A DNA stretch of 64,000 nucleotides. Origin: Alphaproteobacteria bacterium MarineAlpha9_Bin3. GTDB taxonomy: Bacteria > Pseudomonadota > Alphaproteobacteria > TMED109. How positions within the stretch are numbered: the stretch's first letter is position 1; the number at the start of each line of letters is the position of its first letter. Positions 1-9,379 of this stretch are shown piece after piece. Location: NCBI GenBank assembly GCA_002937655.1, contig PTKH01000002.1:55896-119895 (forward strand), given 5' to 3'. The position numbers and the translations under genes were made by a program. A model generated the notes under the pieces. That model searched no databases, was not told the origin of the DNA, and saw nothing but the letters and a program-made list of their open reading frames with translations.

Positions 1-483
1 TTTTTTAATTGATATATTGCATAAGTTATGTTTGTTATTTATTCTAGAAATAACTCTTTTAACATTTACATCTAAGGCTACTTTATGCTGATTGTAAGCG
101 ATAGCACAAATAGCAGAGGCGGTATAATCTCCAATTCCAGGAAGTTTAATTAATATTTCTTCTTCCCTAGGAAATACACCATTAAATTTTTCGATAATTT
201 GCTTTGAGCACTCATGTAAATTTCTTGCTCTTGAATAATAACCCAATCCTGCCCAATAAGTTAATACTTCTTCTATATCTGACTCAGCTAATATATTTAT
301 ATTTGGAAATCTAGTAATAAATTTTTTAAAATAAGGAATGACAGCCATAACAGTTGTTTGTTGTAACATAATTTCGCTAATCCAAACCTTATAAACGTCA
401 ATTTTATTTTTATCTGGCTCCCTCCAGGGTAAATTTCTTTTTTCTGAATCATACCAGTTTAAAATAATTTCATTTGTATCCAA
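1..483 (-). CDS. mutY: A/G-specific adenine glycosylase MutY (N-terminal part, cut by window edge)
   Basis: MutY removes adenine mispaired with 8-oxoguanine or guanine in base-excision repair. The 161 visible codons stay open to base 1, so the C-terminal part (iron-sulfur cluster and NUDIX-like domain) lies outside the window. Seen: the N-terminal signature LPWR, then ISEIMLQQT, then the helix-hairpin-helix LPGIGDYTASA followed by an ALDVNVKRV segment, all in family order. An ATG at 494 runs into a stop after nine codons, so TTG at 483 is the likely start. The gene diverges from dciA with about 50 bp between them; the mutY/DUF721/DsbA/smc neighbourhood is typical of alphaproteobacteria. Confidence 0.93.
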   Translation of the reverse strand, partial: MDTNEIILNWYDSEKRNLPWREPDKNKIDVYKVWISEIMLQQTTVMAVIPYFKKFITRFPNINILAESDIEEVLTYWAGLGYYSRARNLHECSKQIIEKFNGVFPREEEILIKLPGIGDYTASAICAIAYNQHKVALDVNVKRVISRINNKHNLCNISIKK

Positions 484-534
484 AGCTGAGATCTTTCATA
501 ATCAAATAAATAACTTTACTTAGAAATTATAGAT

Positions 535-996
535 ATGAATTCAAGAAAAATAAATAACCCAAGAAGAATAAGTTATATTTCAAAAAGTATTACAAAAGAT
601 ATTTTTAAACAAAGAGGCTTCAAGGAACAAAAAGTTATAACTAATTGGAAAGATATTGTTGGGGAAGAAATAAGTTTATATACTTTACCAGAATCTTTAA
701 CAAAAAGTAGATTACTTGTTATAAAATGCGAAAGCTCAAATGCCCTAGAATTTCAGTATCATATTCCAAAAATAATTGAAAGAATCACTACAATGATGGG
801 ATATGCTGCAGTTAAAAATATTCGAATAAAACAAGGTAATGTTATAAGTAAAAATAAAACTATAAATAGAAAAAAAAATACCCTATCTAATAAACATAAT
901 GAGGAATTACAAAAAATTTTATCAAAAATAAAAAATAAAAATTTAAAAAATAAATTAATTAACTTTTCTAAATCTTTTTTCTCAAATATAGATTAG
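535..996 (+). CDS. dciA: DUF721 family protein, DciA-like helicase loader
   Basis: DUF721/DciA proteins load the replicative helicase DnaB in bacteria that lack DnaC. This 153-residue protein has the DUF721 core at about residues 15-105: an N-terminal helix, an NWKDIVGEEIS-type segment, then a strand-rich part with LVIKCESSNALEFQYH. The C-terminal 45 residues are Lys/Asn-rich and probably disordered. It leads a likely operon with the DsbA-like gene (23 bp downstream) and smc. The family call is firm; the helicase-loader role rests on what is known of other DciA proteins. Confidence 0.85.
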   Translation: MNSRKINNPRRISYISKSITKDIFKQRGFKEQKVITNWKDIVGEEISLYTLPESLTKSRLLVIKCESSNALEFQYHIPKIIERITTMMGYAAVKNIRIKQGNVISKNKTINRKKNTLSNKHNEELQKILSKIKNKNLKNKLINFSKSFFSNID

Positions 997-1019
997 AGAA
1001 AATATATAAGGAGCTTAAA

Positions 1020-1613
1020 ATGAAAATATTTACCCATATATTAATTCTATTTAGTTTAATACTTCCTATGTATGCTTTTTCTGAGGATAATGCAGAACCC
1101 CTTCCTGGAAGAACATTAGGTAATGAGTCTGCCCAAATAATAATAGAAGAATATGCTTCTATGTCATGTGGACATTGTGCAAGTTTTCATAACAATTCTC
1201 TAAATAAAATTAAAAAAGAATTTATAGATACAGGTAAAGCTAAACTTATTTTTTATGATTTTCCGCTAGATAGGGGAGCTATGATAGGTTCGATGATAAC
1301 ACAATGTATGAATGATAAACAGTTTTTTCCTGTATTAAGTATTCTCTTCCAAAAACAAATAGAGTGGACTCAGAGTGATAACCTATTGGAATCAATAAAT
1401 AATATTTTAGCTCCTATTGGATTAGATAAAGAAAGGATCTTATCATGTTTAGAAGAAAATGAAATTAACCAAAATAGATGGAAATCCTTATTAGCAGGAA
1501 GAAAATACGCAATTGATATTAAAGGTGTAGAAGCCACCCCTACTTTCTTTCTTAATGGAGAAAAAATAGAGGGTAAATTTGATATAAAAAAATTAAAAGA
1601 ACTTTTGAAATAA
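1020..1613 (+). CDS. Periplasmic DsbA-family thiol oxidoreductase
   Basis: This is a 197-residue thioredoxin-fold protein of the DsbA/DsbG-like family found beside smc in alphaproteobacteria. Residues 1-21 form a signal peptide. The active site CGHC is at about residues 50-53 (MSCGHCASFH), and the cis-proline loop is EATPTFF near residue 173. A helical insertion carries one further cysteine. It probably oxidises or isomerises disulfides in exported proteins. The start is supported by an AAGGAG-type site just upstream. No dsbB partner is present in the window; a DsbD-type reductase is encoded at 10371. Confidence 0.88.
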   Translation: MKIFTHILILFSLILPMYAFSEDNAEPLPGRTLGNESAQIIIEEYASMSCGHCASFHNNSLNKIKKEFIDTGKAKLIFYDFPLDRGAMIGSMITQCMNDKQFFPVLSILFQKQIEWTQSDNLLESINNILAPIGLDKERILSCLEENEINQNRWKSLLAGRKYAIDIKGVEATPTFFLNGEKIEGKFDIKKLKELLK

Positions 1614-1697
1614 TTAAATAAATAAAAAGAATATTTTGTATATTAAAAATAATATAATACAGTATATAGTATCATTCTATTTTTTTATGGCTTCTTA

Positions 1698-4600
1698 ATG
1701 AAATTTACTAAACTTAAAATAACTGGCTTTAAATCCTTTGTTGATACTACCTTATTAGATATCAAACAAGGTCTTACAGGTTTAGTCGGGCCTAATGGCT
1801 GTGGAAAATCTAATATTGTTGAGGCTATTAAATGGAATATGGGCGAAGCAGGTCCTTCAAGGCTTAGAGCAGGAGAGATGAATGATTTAATATTTGCTGG
1901 AACAAAAGGTAGAGCCTCTCGAAACTCAGCTGAAGTCATTCTTACTATTGAAAATATTGATAACTCATTACAATCATATGAAAATAATGTTGAATTAGAG
2001 GTATCCAGAAAAATAGAGAAAGATGGGGGGTCCACCTATACAATTAATAATAGAGAAGTAAGACAGCGAGATGTACAGATTTTATTTGCAGATTTAGCTA
2101 TAGGTTCTAGATCAAATGCTATTGTAGACCAAGGACAAGTAGGTCAAATTATAAATTCTAAACCTCAAGAAAGAAGAAAAATTCTAGAAGAAGCGGCAGG
2201 AATTTCTGGTATTCATGCCAGAAAACATGAAACAGAATTAAAATTAAAAGCTACTGAATCAAATTTAGAAAAAATTGAGGAAATTATATATAATGATCAA
2301 TTAAGATTAAAAGAATTATCCCGACAAACTAAACAAGCTAAAAGATATAAAAATATTTCTGAAAATATTAGAAAAATTGAAGCTATTATACTTTATCAAC
2401 GTTGGAATGATTTAATTGAATTTATTGAAACAAATAAAGAGAAATTAAATTTATACATAGAAAAGGTAAATGATATTTCCAGAAATATTTCTAAAAAAGA
2501 ACTATTAAAAAATGAATTAGGTGAAGACCTACCTGCTCTAAGGTCAGAGCAACAAAATCGTTCTAATTTATTAAATAAATTTCAAGTTGAATACAATAGC
2601 CTTATAAATAAAGAAGACAATTTATTAATAGAGCAAAAAAATCAAAAAGAAAATATTATATATATTGATAGAGAAATTTTAAATGATAATAAAATATTTA
2701 AAGAACTTAGATTGCAATCATATCAATTATCTAAAGAAATAGAACAATTAAAAGATAATAACGATAAATCTAATCTCAATAAACTTAAGTTAAGCTTAGA
2801 AAAAGCAAAGAATGAGGAATATACAATTACAGAAGAGCTTAAAAATGCTGAGAGAGATTTAAATATTAATATATCTCAAAGAAAGAATTATAAAAATGAA
2901 ATAAATAAACTACAATTAGAAAAAGAAGAAAATATTTCTTTTATAGAACAGGCTAAGAAAGAATTAGAAATTTTAAAAAAAGAAAATTTTAAAAAAGAAA
3001 ATAAAAACACATTTATAAATCAAATAAACAACTTAAAAACTGACTTACAAAAATTAGATGACGAAGAACAAGCCATTTTTAAAAAATTAAATTTAGTTAA
3101 TGCTAAAATCAAAGAATATGAAAATAGTATAAATAAGCAAAATATAAATTTACAAAATAGTTATAGAAATATTGAACAATATAACGCATCAAAAAATATT
3201 TTGACTAAATTATTTGAAAGTGAAAATGATAATATTGTAATAAATTCCTTAAAGTTTCCTATAGGATATGAGAAAGCTATAGAGGCAAGTTTAGGACATG
3301 GGCTTAAAGCGTCTTTAGAAAAATCAGATATTGAATGGAGAAATATTGAACAAAAATCACTATTCAGTCTTCCTGGAAATATAAATAGTTTAAGTAAATA
3401 TGCTAAAGGAGTTCCAGAGGTTGAAAATATATTAAAATTAACTGGGATTGTGAATTCAACTTCTGAAGGTGATGAACTTCAAAATAAACTTAAGCCAGGA
3501 CAACAATTAGTTACTAAGAATGGCGGGTTATGGCGTTGGGATGGTTATACTCATAATGAAAAAGCTGAAACGCCAGCTAATCAAATATTACAAAATAAGG
3601 CTAACCTTATAGAGATTAATTCTAGAATTAAGAAAACTCAGAATAATATTGATAACAATAAAAAAAATATTGAAAGTTTTGAAATTAAAATAAAAAATGA
3701 AGAAAAGATTAAAAATAAATATAGTGCAGACATATTAAATATAAATAATAAAAAAGTAACTGCGAGAGATAAAATAGAGCATGTACAGAACAATTTAGCA
3801 ATTTATATTGAAAATAATAGTGAAGAGAACACAAAAGTTGCTCTTTTAGAGTCATCTATCGAAAAATATAATCAAACTAATAAAATATTGGTAAACTCAC
3901 TTAATCAAATTAAAAAGCAAGAAAAGTTATTGATAAAAGAGGATTTATTAAAAAATACTATTGAAAAAATTTCTCTTAATAATAGTAATAAAAGAGAAAA
4001 TTTAACTAATCAAATATCTATTTATCAAAAAGAGTTAAGTTTTATAGAAAATATAGAAAATCAAATAGAGCAATTTAATAATGAAAAAAATAGACTATTA
4101 AATCAAACAGATAATATTACTGAAAGATTGAGAAAATTAAAAAATAGAAAAAAAGAATTAAATAAAAATCTTAAAAATTTAGAATTAAAACCCAATCAAA
4201 TAAAAAAGAGTAAAAAAAATATTTTAGAGCAAATAGATAAGAATAAAAAAGAATTATCTGAAATTGAAAGTCGGCTTTCAGTTAAAGAAAATAATAATAA
4301 AGAAATTAATTACGAACTTAAAACTTTTAATGAAGAATTAATTAATCAACGAGAAAATAAAGCAAGAATAGAAGCTTTACTTGAACAAGCCTACGAAAAA
4401 CAGAAAGAAGATAAAGCCACAATCTCAGACAAACTTAACATTGACCCAAATAATTTTCATAAATTAATAGATATTAGTGAAAATATACCTAACACAGAGC
4501 AAGCAAATTTAGATTTAGAAAAATTACTATTACAAAGAGAACGAATCGGGCCAGTAAACTTAGTTGCAGAAGAAGACTCAGAAAAATTAATTGAGAAATT

Positions 4601-5171
4601 AAACAATATTGAAAAAGAAAAAGAAGATTTGGTAAATGCTATAGGTAAATTGAGAACTAGTATCAGGTCAATTAATAAAGAAGCTAAAATTAGACTTATG
4701 GAAGCATATACAAATGTAAATACTAATTTCAAAATGTTATTTACTGAGTTATTTGGAGGAGGAGAGGCTTATTTAGCTTTAACTGATTCAGAGAATCCTT
4801 TAGATTCAGGTCTAGAATTAATGGCATCTCCTCCCGGTAAGAAGTTACAACAAATGAGCTTACTTTCTGGAGGAGAACAAGCCTTAACGGCAATGGCATT
4901 AATTTTTTCAGTTTTTCTTTCTAAGCCTTCACCGATATGTATATTGGACGAGGTGGATGCACCTCTAGATGAATCAAATGTGGATAGATTTCTAGATCTA
5001 ATCGAATCAATTTCAGAGAAATCAAAAACTAGGTTTTTAATAGTTAGTCATAACAGATTAACAATGGCTAGAATGCACAGATTATATGGGGTTACAATGC
5101 AAGAACCCGGTGTCTCACAGTTAGTTTCCGTGTCTTTGAAAGAAGCAGTAAAATTTGATAATGTTGAATAA
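1698..5171 (+). CDS. smc: Chromosome segregation ATPase SMC
   Basis: SMC is the bacterial condensin ATPase that organises and segregates chromosomes with ScpA and ScpB, which are not in this window. At 1157 residues it has the usual length. Seen: Walker A GPNGCGKS at residues 31-38; two long Lys/Glu/Asn-rich coiled-coil arms; a hinge at about residues 510-640, including GYEKAIEASLGHGLKASL; the ABC signature LLSGGEQALTA; and Walker B CILDEVDAPLD near the C-terminus. No convincing ribosome-binding site precedes the ATG, but the MKFTKLKITGFKSF beginning matches the family exactly. A weak hairpin follows the stop. Confidence 0.97.
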   Translation: MKFTKLKITGFKSFVDTTLLDIKQGLTGLVGPNGCGKSNIVEAIKWNMGEAGPSRLRAGEMNDLIFAGTKGRASRNSAEVILTIENIDNSLQSYENNVELEVSRKIEKDGGSTYTINNREVRQRDVQILFADLAIGSRSNAIVDQGQVGQIINSKPQERRKILEEAAGISGIHARKHETELKLKATESNLEKIEEIIYNDQLRLKELSRQTKQAKRYKNISENIRKIEAIILYQRWNDLIEFIETNKEKLNLYIEKVNDISRNISKKELLKNELGEDLPALRSEQQNRSNLLNKFQVEYNSLINKEDNLLIEQKNQKENIIYIDREILNDNKIFKELRLQSYQLSKEIEQLKDNNDKSNLNKLKLSLEKAKNEEYTITEELKNAERDLNINISQRKNYKNEINKLQLEKEENISFIEQAKKELEILKKENFKKENKNTFINQINNLKTDLQKLDDEEQAIFKKLNLVNAKIKEYENSINKQNINLQNSYRNIEQYNASKNILTKLFESENDNIVINSLKFPIGYEKAIEASLGHGLKASLEKSDIEWRNIEQKSLFSLPGNINSLSKYAKGVPEVENILKLTGIVNSTSEGDELQNKLKPGQQLVTKNGGLWRWDGYTHNEKAETPANQILQNKANLIEINSRIKKTQNNIDNNKKNIESFEIKIKNEEKIKNKYSADILNINNKKVTARDKIEHVQNNLAIYIENNSEENTKVALLESSIEKYNQTNKILVNSLNQIKKQEKLLIKEDLLKNTIEKISLNNSNKRENLTNQISIYQKELSFIENIENQIEQFNNEKNRLLNQTDNITERLRKLKNRKKELNKNLKNLELKPNQIKKSKKNILEQIDKNKKELSEIESRLSVKENNNKEINYELKTFNEELINQRENKARIEALLEQAYEKQKEDKATISDKLNIDPNNFHKLIDISENIPNTEQANLDLEKLLLQRERIGPVNLVAEEDSEKLIEKLNNIEKEKEDLVNAIGKLRTSIRSINKEAKIRLMEAYTNVNTNFKMLFTELFGGGEAYLALTDSENPLDSGLELMASPPGKKLQQMSLLSGGEQALTAMALIFSVFLSKPSPICILDEVDAPLDESNVDRFLDLIESISEKSKTRFLIVSHNRLTMARMHRLYGVTMQEPGVSQLVSVSLKEAVKFDNVE

Positions 5172-5176
5172 AATAT

Positions 5177-5200
5177 TGCTAAAATTAAATTTAATTAGCA
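5177..5200 (+). terminator. Weak hairpin after smc, possible terminator
   Basis: The arms TGCTAA (5177-5182) and TTAGCA (5195-5200) enclose an AT-only inner palindrome, ATTAAATTTAAT. A short TTATT follows. The stem is AT-rich with a bulge, so termination between smc and the ATP synthase operon would be inefficient. Confidence 0.35.
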
Positions 5201-5203
5201 TTA

Positions 5204-5232
5204 TTGACAGTGGTGAATGTATACTTTATGTT
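5204..5232 (+). promoter_or_regulatory. Predicted sigma-70 promoter of the F0 ATP synthase operon
   Basis: A perfect -35 hexamer TTGACA (5204-5209) is followed 17 bp later by TATGTT (5227-5232). This is a good match for a housekeeping promoter and would start transcription about 30 bp before atpI. No start site has been measured; the call is from sequence only. Confidence 0.6.
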
Positions 5233-5236
5233 TTGC

Positions 5237-5252
5237 AAAAATCATGATTTTT
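5237..5252. promoter_or_regulatory. 16-bp perfect palindrome at the expected transcript start of the atp operon
   Basis: AAAAATCATGATTTTT is a perfect inverted repeat lying 5-20 bp after the predicted -10 box and just before atpI. Its position suits either a repressor operator overlapping the initial transcribed region or a small 5' hairpin in the mRNA. No regulator can be named. Confidence 0.4.
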
Positions 5253-5265
5253 CAAAGTTTTTAAT

Positions 5266-5577
5266 ATGGCCAAACAAAAAAAAATAAATGATTTAGGTGA
5301 TTCTTTAAATAATTTATCTAAAAAAATAGATAATATTAAAGCAAAAAAAGTTAGTGAGGAGCATAACAATAAAAACAAAAAATTTACTGGTTTTGCTCAT
5401 GCGTTTAAGATTGTTTCGGAATTATTTGCAAATATTTTAGTAGGAGGTTCTATAGGTTGGACTTTAGATTATTTTTTTAGTACAAAACCAATTTTTATAA
5501 TATTATTTTTGATTATTGGATTTATTTCAGGTATTTACACTTCATATAAATCGTCAAAAAAATTTGCAAAATTTTGA
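5266..5577 (+). CDS. atpI: ATP synthase accessory protein AtpI
   Basis: This is a 103-residue AtpI/Mg2+-ATPase-like protein that helps assemble the F0 c-ring. Residues 1-45 are charged and cytoplasmic. Two membrane helices follow (about 50-72 and 76-95), with the family-typical GGSIGWTLDYFF and FISGIYTSYK segments between and after them. It is the first gene of the F0 operon, as in other alphaproteobacteria where F0 and F1 genes lie in separate operons. No F1 genes are in the window. Confidence 0.88.
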   Translation: MAKQKKINDLGDSLNNLSKKIDNIKAKKVSEEHNNKNKKFTGFAHAFKIVSELFANILVGGSIGWTLDYFFSTKPIFIILFLIIGFISGIYTSYKSSKKFAKF

Positions 5578-5619
5578 ATTACATATTATTACTTTTTAAG
5601 CATAAAATAAGGATATAAA

Positions 5620-6354
5620 TTGTCAGAAAAACACTCTCCACTAGACCAATTTTCTATAAATAGAATCTATGAAATGAAGATTGGAGATATTGATGTATCC
5701 CTTACAAACTCATCTGTTATGATGATTGCAGTTTTAGTTATTTTAAATATTTTTCTAATATACTCTACAAGGAAAAAGTCTGTTATACCTGGTAGGCTTC
5801 AGTCTTTAGCAGAGATGAGTTACGAAATGATTTATAATACCACTAGAGATAATCTAGGAAAAGAGGGTGTCAGATTTTTCCCATTAGTATACTCATTGTT
5901 TATGTTTATTTTACTATGTAATATGTTAGGTCTAGTTCCTTATAGCTTTACTGTAACAAGTCATATAATCGTTACATTTGCTCTAGCCTTTGGAATATTC
6001 TTACTTGCTACAGTTTTAGGTTTTATACTTCACGGTCATAAATATTTAAGACTTTTTCTTCCTAAAGGAGTACCTATCTTTTTGGCTCCTCTTCTTGTTC
6101 CAATAGAAATTGTCTCTTATATTTCAAGACCTATAAGCCTTGCTGTTAGATTAGCTGCAAATATGATGGCCGGACACACAATGATAAAGGTTTTTGCAGG
6201 ATTTGTAGTTGCCTTAGGTATTTTTGGAATAGCACCATTTTTATTCATAGTTTTATTATATATTTTAGAAACTTTAATAGCATTTTTACAAGCTTATGTA
6301 TTTGCAGTATTAACCTGTTTATATTTAAGCGATTCATTTCACCCAGAACATTAA
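5620..6354 (+). CDS. atpB: F0F1 ATP synthase subunit a
   Basis: Subunit a forms the proton half-channels of F0. The 244-residue protein has five to six membrane helices, the invariant arginine in SLAVRLAANMMAGH (about residues 186-199), and the C-terminal LQAYVFAVLTCLYLSD motif. The start is TTG with an AAGGA site upstream, giving MSEKHSPLDQF, the usual alphaproteobacterial N-terminus. It sits 42 bp after atpI and 15 bp before atpE. Confidence 0.97.
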   Translation: MSEKHSPLDQFSINRIYEMKIGDIDVSLTNSSVMMIAVLVILNIFLIYSTRKKSVIPGRLQSLAEMSYEMIYNTTRDNLGKEGVRFFPLVYSLFMFILLCNMLGLVPYSFTVTSHIIVTFALAFGIFLLATVLGFILHGHKYLRLFLPKGVPIFLAPLLVPIEIVSYISRPISLAVRLAANMMAGHTMIKVFAGFVVALGIFGIAPFLFIVLLYILETLIAFLQAYVFAVLTCLYLSDSFHPEH

Positions 6355-6366
6355 AAAAGGAGATAA

Positions 6367-6594
<228 letters not shown>

Positions 6595-6635
6595 GACGAA
6601 AACACCAATTTTATAATTAGAAGGTTAAGAATAAT

Positions 6636-7226
6636 ATGTTCTATCAAAGATATATAAAAATTTTTACATTATTAATTAGTAGTGTATTATTTTTTACTTA
6701 CCCTTCTATTGCAGCTGAGGGAACGGGTATGCCTCAAATGGTCATACCCGATTTTATGCCACAACTTGTATGGTTATTAATTATATTTACTGTATTATAT
6801 TTTTCAATGAAGTATGTTGCCTTACCAAGAATAACAGAAATTATTTCTAGCCGAGATCTAAAAATTGTAAATGATCTAGAAAAAGCAGAAGAAATAAAAA
6901 ATGAAATTGAAAAAACTAATAAAGAGCATCAAATTGCTATAGAAGATACTAATAATAAAATTCAGATTATAGTGAATGAAATAAATCAAAAAAGTAATCA
7001 AGAATCAGAAATAAAGTTAGAAGAATGTCAAAATAATATTAATAAAAAAATTGAAGAAGAAAAAATTAAGCTTGAGAAAGAAATACAACAGTTTAATAAA
7101 AGTATTGAAAAGATCTCTAGCGAAGCTGCAGAATCAATAATAGAAAAGATGTATTATGTAAAACCTGATAATGCTAATTTAAAAAAAATTATAAATAAAT
7201 ATTCAGAAAGCTATAAAAATGAATAA
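6636..7226 (+). CDS. atpF': F0F1 ATP synthase subunit b' (second b-type stator)
   Basis: This is the first of two b-type stator subunits, typical of alphaproteobacteria and photosynthetic lineages. The 196-residue protein has a signal-peptide-like N-terminus ending near residue 27 (SIAAEG), a GMPQMVIPDFMPQLVW segment leading into one membrane helix, the conserved ALPRI, and a long Glu/Lys-rich coiled coil. Its last 8 bases overlap the second b gene, implying coupled translation and matched production of b and b'. Confidence 0.9.
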   Translation: MFYQRYIKIFTLLISSVLFFTYPSIAAEGTGMPQMVIPDFMPQLVWLLIIFTVLYFSMKYVALPRITEIISSRDLKIVNDLEKAEEIKNEIEKTNKEHQIAIEDTNNKIQIIVNEINQKSNQESEIKLEECQNNINKKIEEEKIKLEKEIQQFNKSIEKISSEAAESIIEKMYYVKPDNANLKKIINKYSESYKNE

Positions 7227-7812
7227 ATTTATAGATAGAAATTTTAACTGTATAACAATATTTTTGTTATTTTTATCGACACCAGCACTAAGTGCGGATG
7301 GGTCTAACTATAAACATTTTCTAGGTATTACTTTAGATGAAAAATTCTGGGTACTAATTGCATTCATACTTTTTATATTATTAATAGGTAAAAAAGCTAC
7401 TCATGCCGCTAATACTGCCTTAGACAACAGGTCTAATATTATTAAAGAAAAAATTAGCAATGCCGAAGATACTTTAAGCGAAGCTAAGCAATTATTAAAA
7501 GAGAGCCAGCAATCTCTAATTCTTCATAAAAATGAGGCTAATGATATAATAAATAAGCAAAAAGATTTAGCTGAAAAACGTGCGGTTGATTATGCAAATA
7601 AAATTAAAGAAGAAATAAAAAGAAAAAATATTTCTGCAGAAAGAGAAATACAATATATGCATACTGAAGCTGCCTCGTTAATTAAAAACAAAATTACTAG
7701 TATCACCATAAAAACTGTTGAGGATATAGCTAGGAACGAATTAAAGGATGCCAAATCAGAAAAAATATATCAAAACTTTATAAAAAACATACCTAAAGCT
7801 CTAAAAGAATAA
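7219..7812 (+). CDS. atpF: F0F1 ATP synthase subunit b
   Basis: This is the second stator subunit, 197 residues. Like b', it begins with a signal-peptide-like segment (residues 1-25, ending ALSA). One membrane helix follows (WVLIAFILFILLIG), then a coiled coil opening ALDNRSNIIKEKISNAE, the usual start of the b-subunit tether domain. It ends 2 bp from the stop of a convergent lipoprotein gene, leaving no room for a terminator. Confidence 0.92.
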   Translation: MNKFIDRNFNCITIFLLFLSTPALSADGSNYKHFLGITLDEKFWVLIAFILFILLIGKKATHAANTALDNRSNIIKEKISNAEDTLSEAKQLLKESQQSLILHKNEANDIINKQKDLAEKRAVDYANKIKEEIKRKNISAEREIQYMHTEAASLIKNKITSITIKTVEDIARNELKDAKSEKIYQNFIKNIPKALKE

Positions 7813-7814
7813 AT

Positions 7815-8342
7815 TTAATCTTTTATATTCTTATAGAAACCTATTAGTAACTTATGATTGTATATTCCATCTCTGCTATTTCTTACTTTAATATTTATTA
7901 AACCTTCTTTATTTTGAATTATTTCACTTTTTGACTTACTCAAGAAGGAACGATTAAATTTCTCTTTAGAAATAATTTCATTATTTTCGTTAAGCAGGGC
8001 TACAAGAAAGCTAAAATTTTCAGTCTGGAATTCATTAACCTCATCAATATAATTAACTTGAAAACTTAAAAAAAGATCAATATTATCTGTATTTCTTTCT
8101 GAGCTATTAAAGTAACATTTCCACTTTACTTCATTAAATTTAATATTATATAAAGCTCTATTTTCACGATATATAGTAACTCTATCTAGATTTTCTATAA
8201 ACTTAACATCAGGACAAGTTATTGGGGAAGTTTCAACTAGAATTTCATTTTGTAAATCATCAAGATCACTTACATAAGAGCTACAAGATACAACTAAAAT
8301 GAAAGAAAATATTAATTTAGTACGCATAATATATGAAAACAT
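7815..8342 (-). CDS. Small lipoprotein of unknown function
   Basis: This predicted lipoprotein has 175 residues: a short basic start, a hydrophobic stretch and a lipobox ending VVSC near residue 20. The mature part begins with a CPDVKFIENLDRVTIYR-like segment, a pattern I associate with small conserved alphaproteobacterial lipoproteins, followed by a beta-rich region. The function is unknown. ATG at 8342 is preceded by AAGG at good spacing; a second in-frame ATG five codons later is possible. It diverges from thrB (53 bp) and converges on atpF (2 bp). Confidence 0.7.
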   Translation of the reverse strand: MFSYIMRTKLIFSFILVVSCSSYVSDLDDLQNEILVETSPITCPDVKFIENLDRVTIYRENRALYNIKFNEVKWKCYFNSSERNTDNIDLFLSFQVNYIDEVNEFQTENFSFLVALLNENNEIISKEKFNRSFLSKSKSEIIQNKEGLINIKVRNSRDGIYNHKLLIGFYKNIKD

Positions 8343-8395
8343 TCTATAAACCTTAATTTAAATTAATTTATTAAAATTATTATATCTAGTATTAT

Positions 8396-9379
8396 ATGTT
8401 TATGGCACATCTAACTAATTTAAAACAAACTAATATAGACAAAATAATATTTAATTATAATATTTTAAATTTCATAAATATAACTCCTATTTATGATGGC
8501 ATTCAAAATAGTAATTATATTATAAATACTAAAAATAAAAAATATATACTAACTATTTTTGAAGATAAATATGTAAAAAAAAATATTAATTTTTTTTTAA
8601 AATTATTATTTTTTTGCAAAAATAATCATTTTAATTGCCCTTCTCCGATATTAGATAGAAATGATGATTTTATAAATTTTATAGATAATAAACCTAGCTG
8701 TATATTTAATTTTATAGAAGGAAAATCATATAATAGTAAAGTAGTTAACATTAAAAGCGTTGGTATGGAATTAGCAAATTTACATTTAATTACTAAGAAT
8801 TTTGATCATAAAATAAAAATGCGGTTTAATATAATTTTTTTCAATAATGTAATTAAAAAATACAACTCTTACTTTTTAAAAAAAAACCCGAACTTAATTA
8901 AGATATTTAATAAAACACTTTATGAATATAGTAATTTAACTAAATTAAATTTACCAAAAGCTATAATTCATGGTGATCTTTTTCCAGATAATGTTTTATT
9001 TAAAAATAAAAATACAATTTCAGGATTTCTTGATTTTTATTTTTCAGATTATAATTATTTAATTTCAGATTTAGCTATAGTGATTATATCTTGGTGTTTT
9101 ATTACTGATGCAAAAAATAAATTTGTATTAAATTATGAAAAAATAAATACCTTATTAAAGGGTTACAATAGTATTAGAAATATTCAAATAAGCGAAATAG
9201 ATGCTTTAATAATAATTTGTAAAATTTATTGTATGCGTTTTATGTTTACGCGCTTATTAAGTATAAATAATAATTATGATAAAAATAAAATATTAATAAA
9301 AAATCCTAACGAGTATATAAAAAAATTATTATACTTTAATAATGAGACTAACTTTAGAATGAAGATAGATTATGAATAA
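8396..9379 (+). CDS. thrB: Homoserine kinase (aminoglycoside phosphotransferase fold)
   Basis: This is a 327-residue protein of the APH/choline-kinase-fold ThrB family used by alphaproteobacteria in place of the GHMP-type enzyme. It phosphorylates homoserine ahead of threonine synthase. Seen: the N-terminal lobe with GIQNSNYIINT and a KYILTIFE strand; the catalytic loop IHGDLFPDNVLF (about residues 193-204); and the metal-binding GFLDFYFSD. It overlaps rnhA by 8 bp; thrB-rnhA pairs are common in alphaproteobacteria. It is one of the most AT-rich genes here, with long A and T runs. Its pathway partner thrC is at 13112. Confidence 0.88.
   Translation: MFMAHLTNLKQTNIDKIIFNYNILNFINITPIYDGIQNSNYIINTKNKKYILTIFEDKYVKKNINFFLKLLFFCKNNHFNCPSPILDRNDDFINFIDNKPSCIFNFIEGKSYNSKVVNIKSVGMELANLHLITKNFDHKIKMRFNIIFFNNVIKKYNSYFLKKNPNLIKIFNKTLYEYSNLTKLNLPKAIIHGDLFPDNVLFKNKNTISGFLDFYFSDYNYLISDLAIVIISWCFITDAKNKFVLNYEKINTLLKGYNSIRNIQISEIDALIIICKIYCMRFMFTRLLSINNNYDKNKILIKNPNEYIKKLLYFNNETNFRMKIDYE

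Noticed and set aside
1685..2035. 116-residue minus-strand open frame
   Set aside because: It is antisense to the SMC N-terminal ATPase domain, whose motifs are unmistakable. It is a shadow frame.
8396..9379. Very long A and T runs suggesting a decaying gene
   Set aside because: The frame is intact at full length, keeps the HGD-x(4)-N catalytic loop, and overlaps rnhA as in relatives. It reads as an AT-biased but working thrB.
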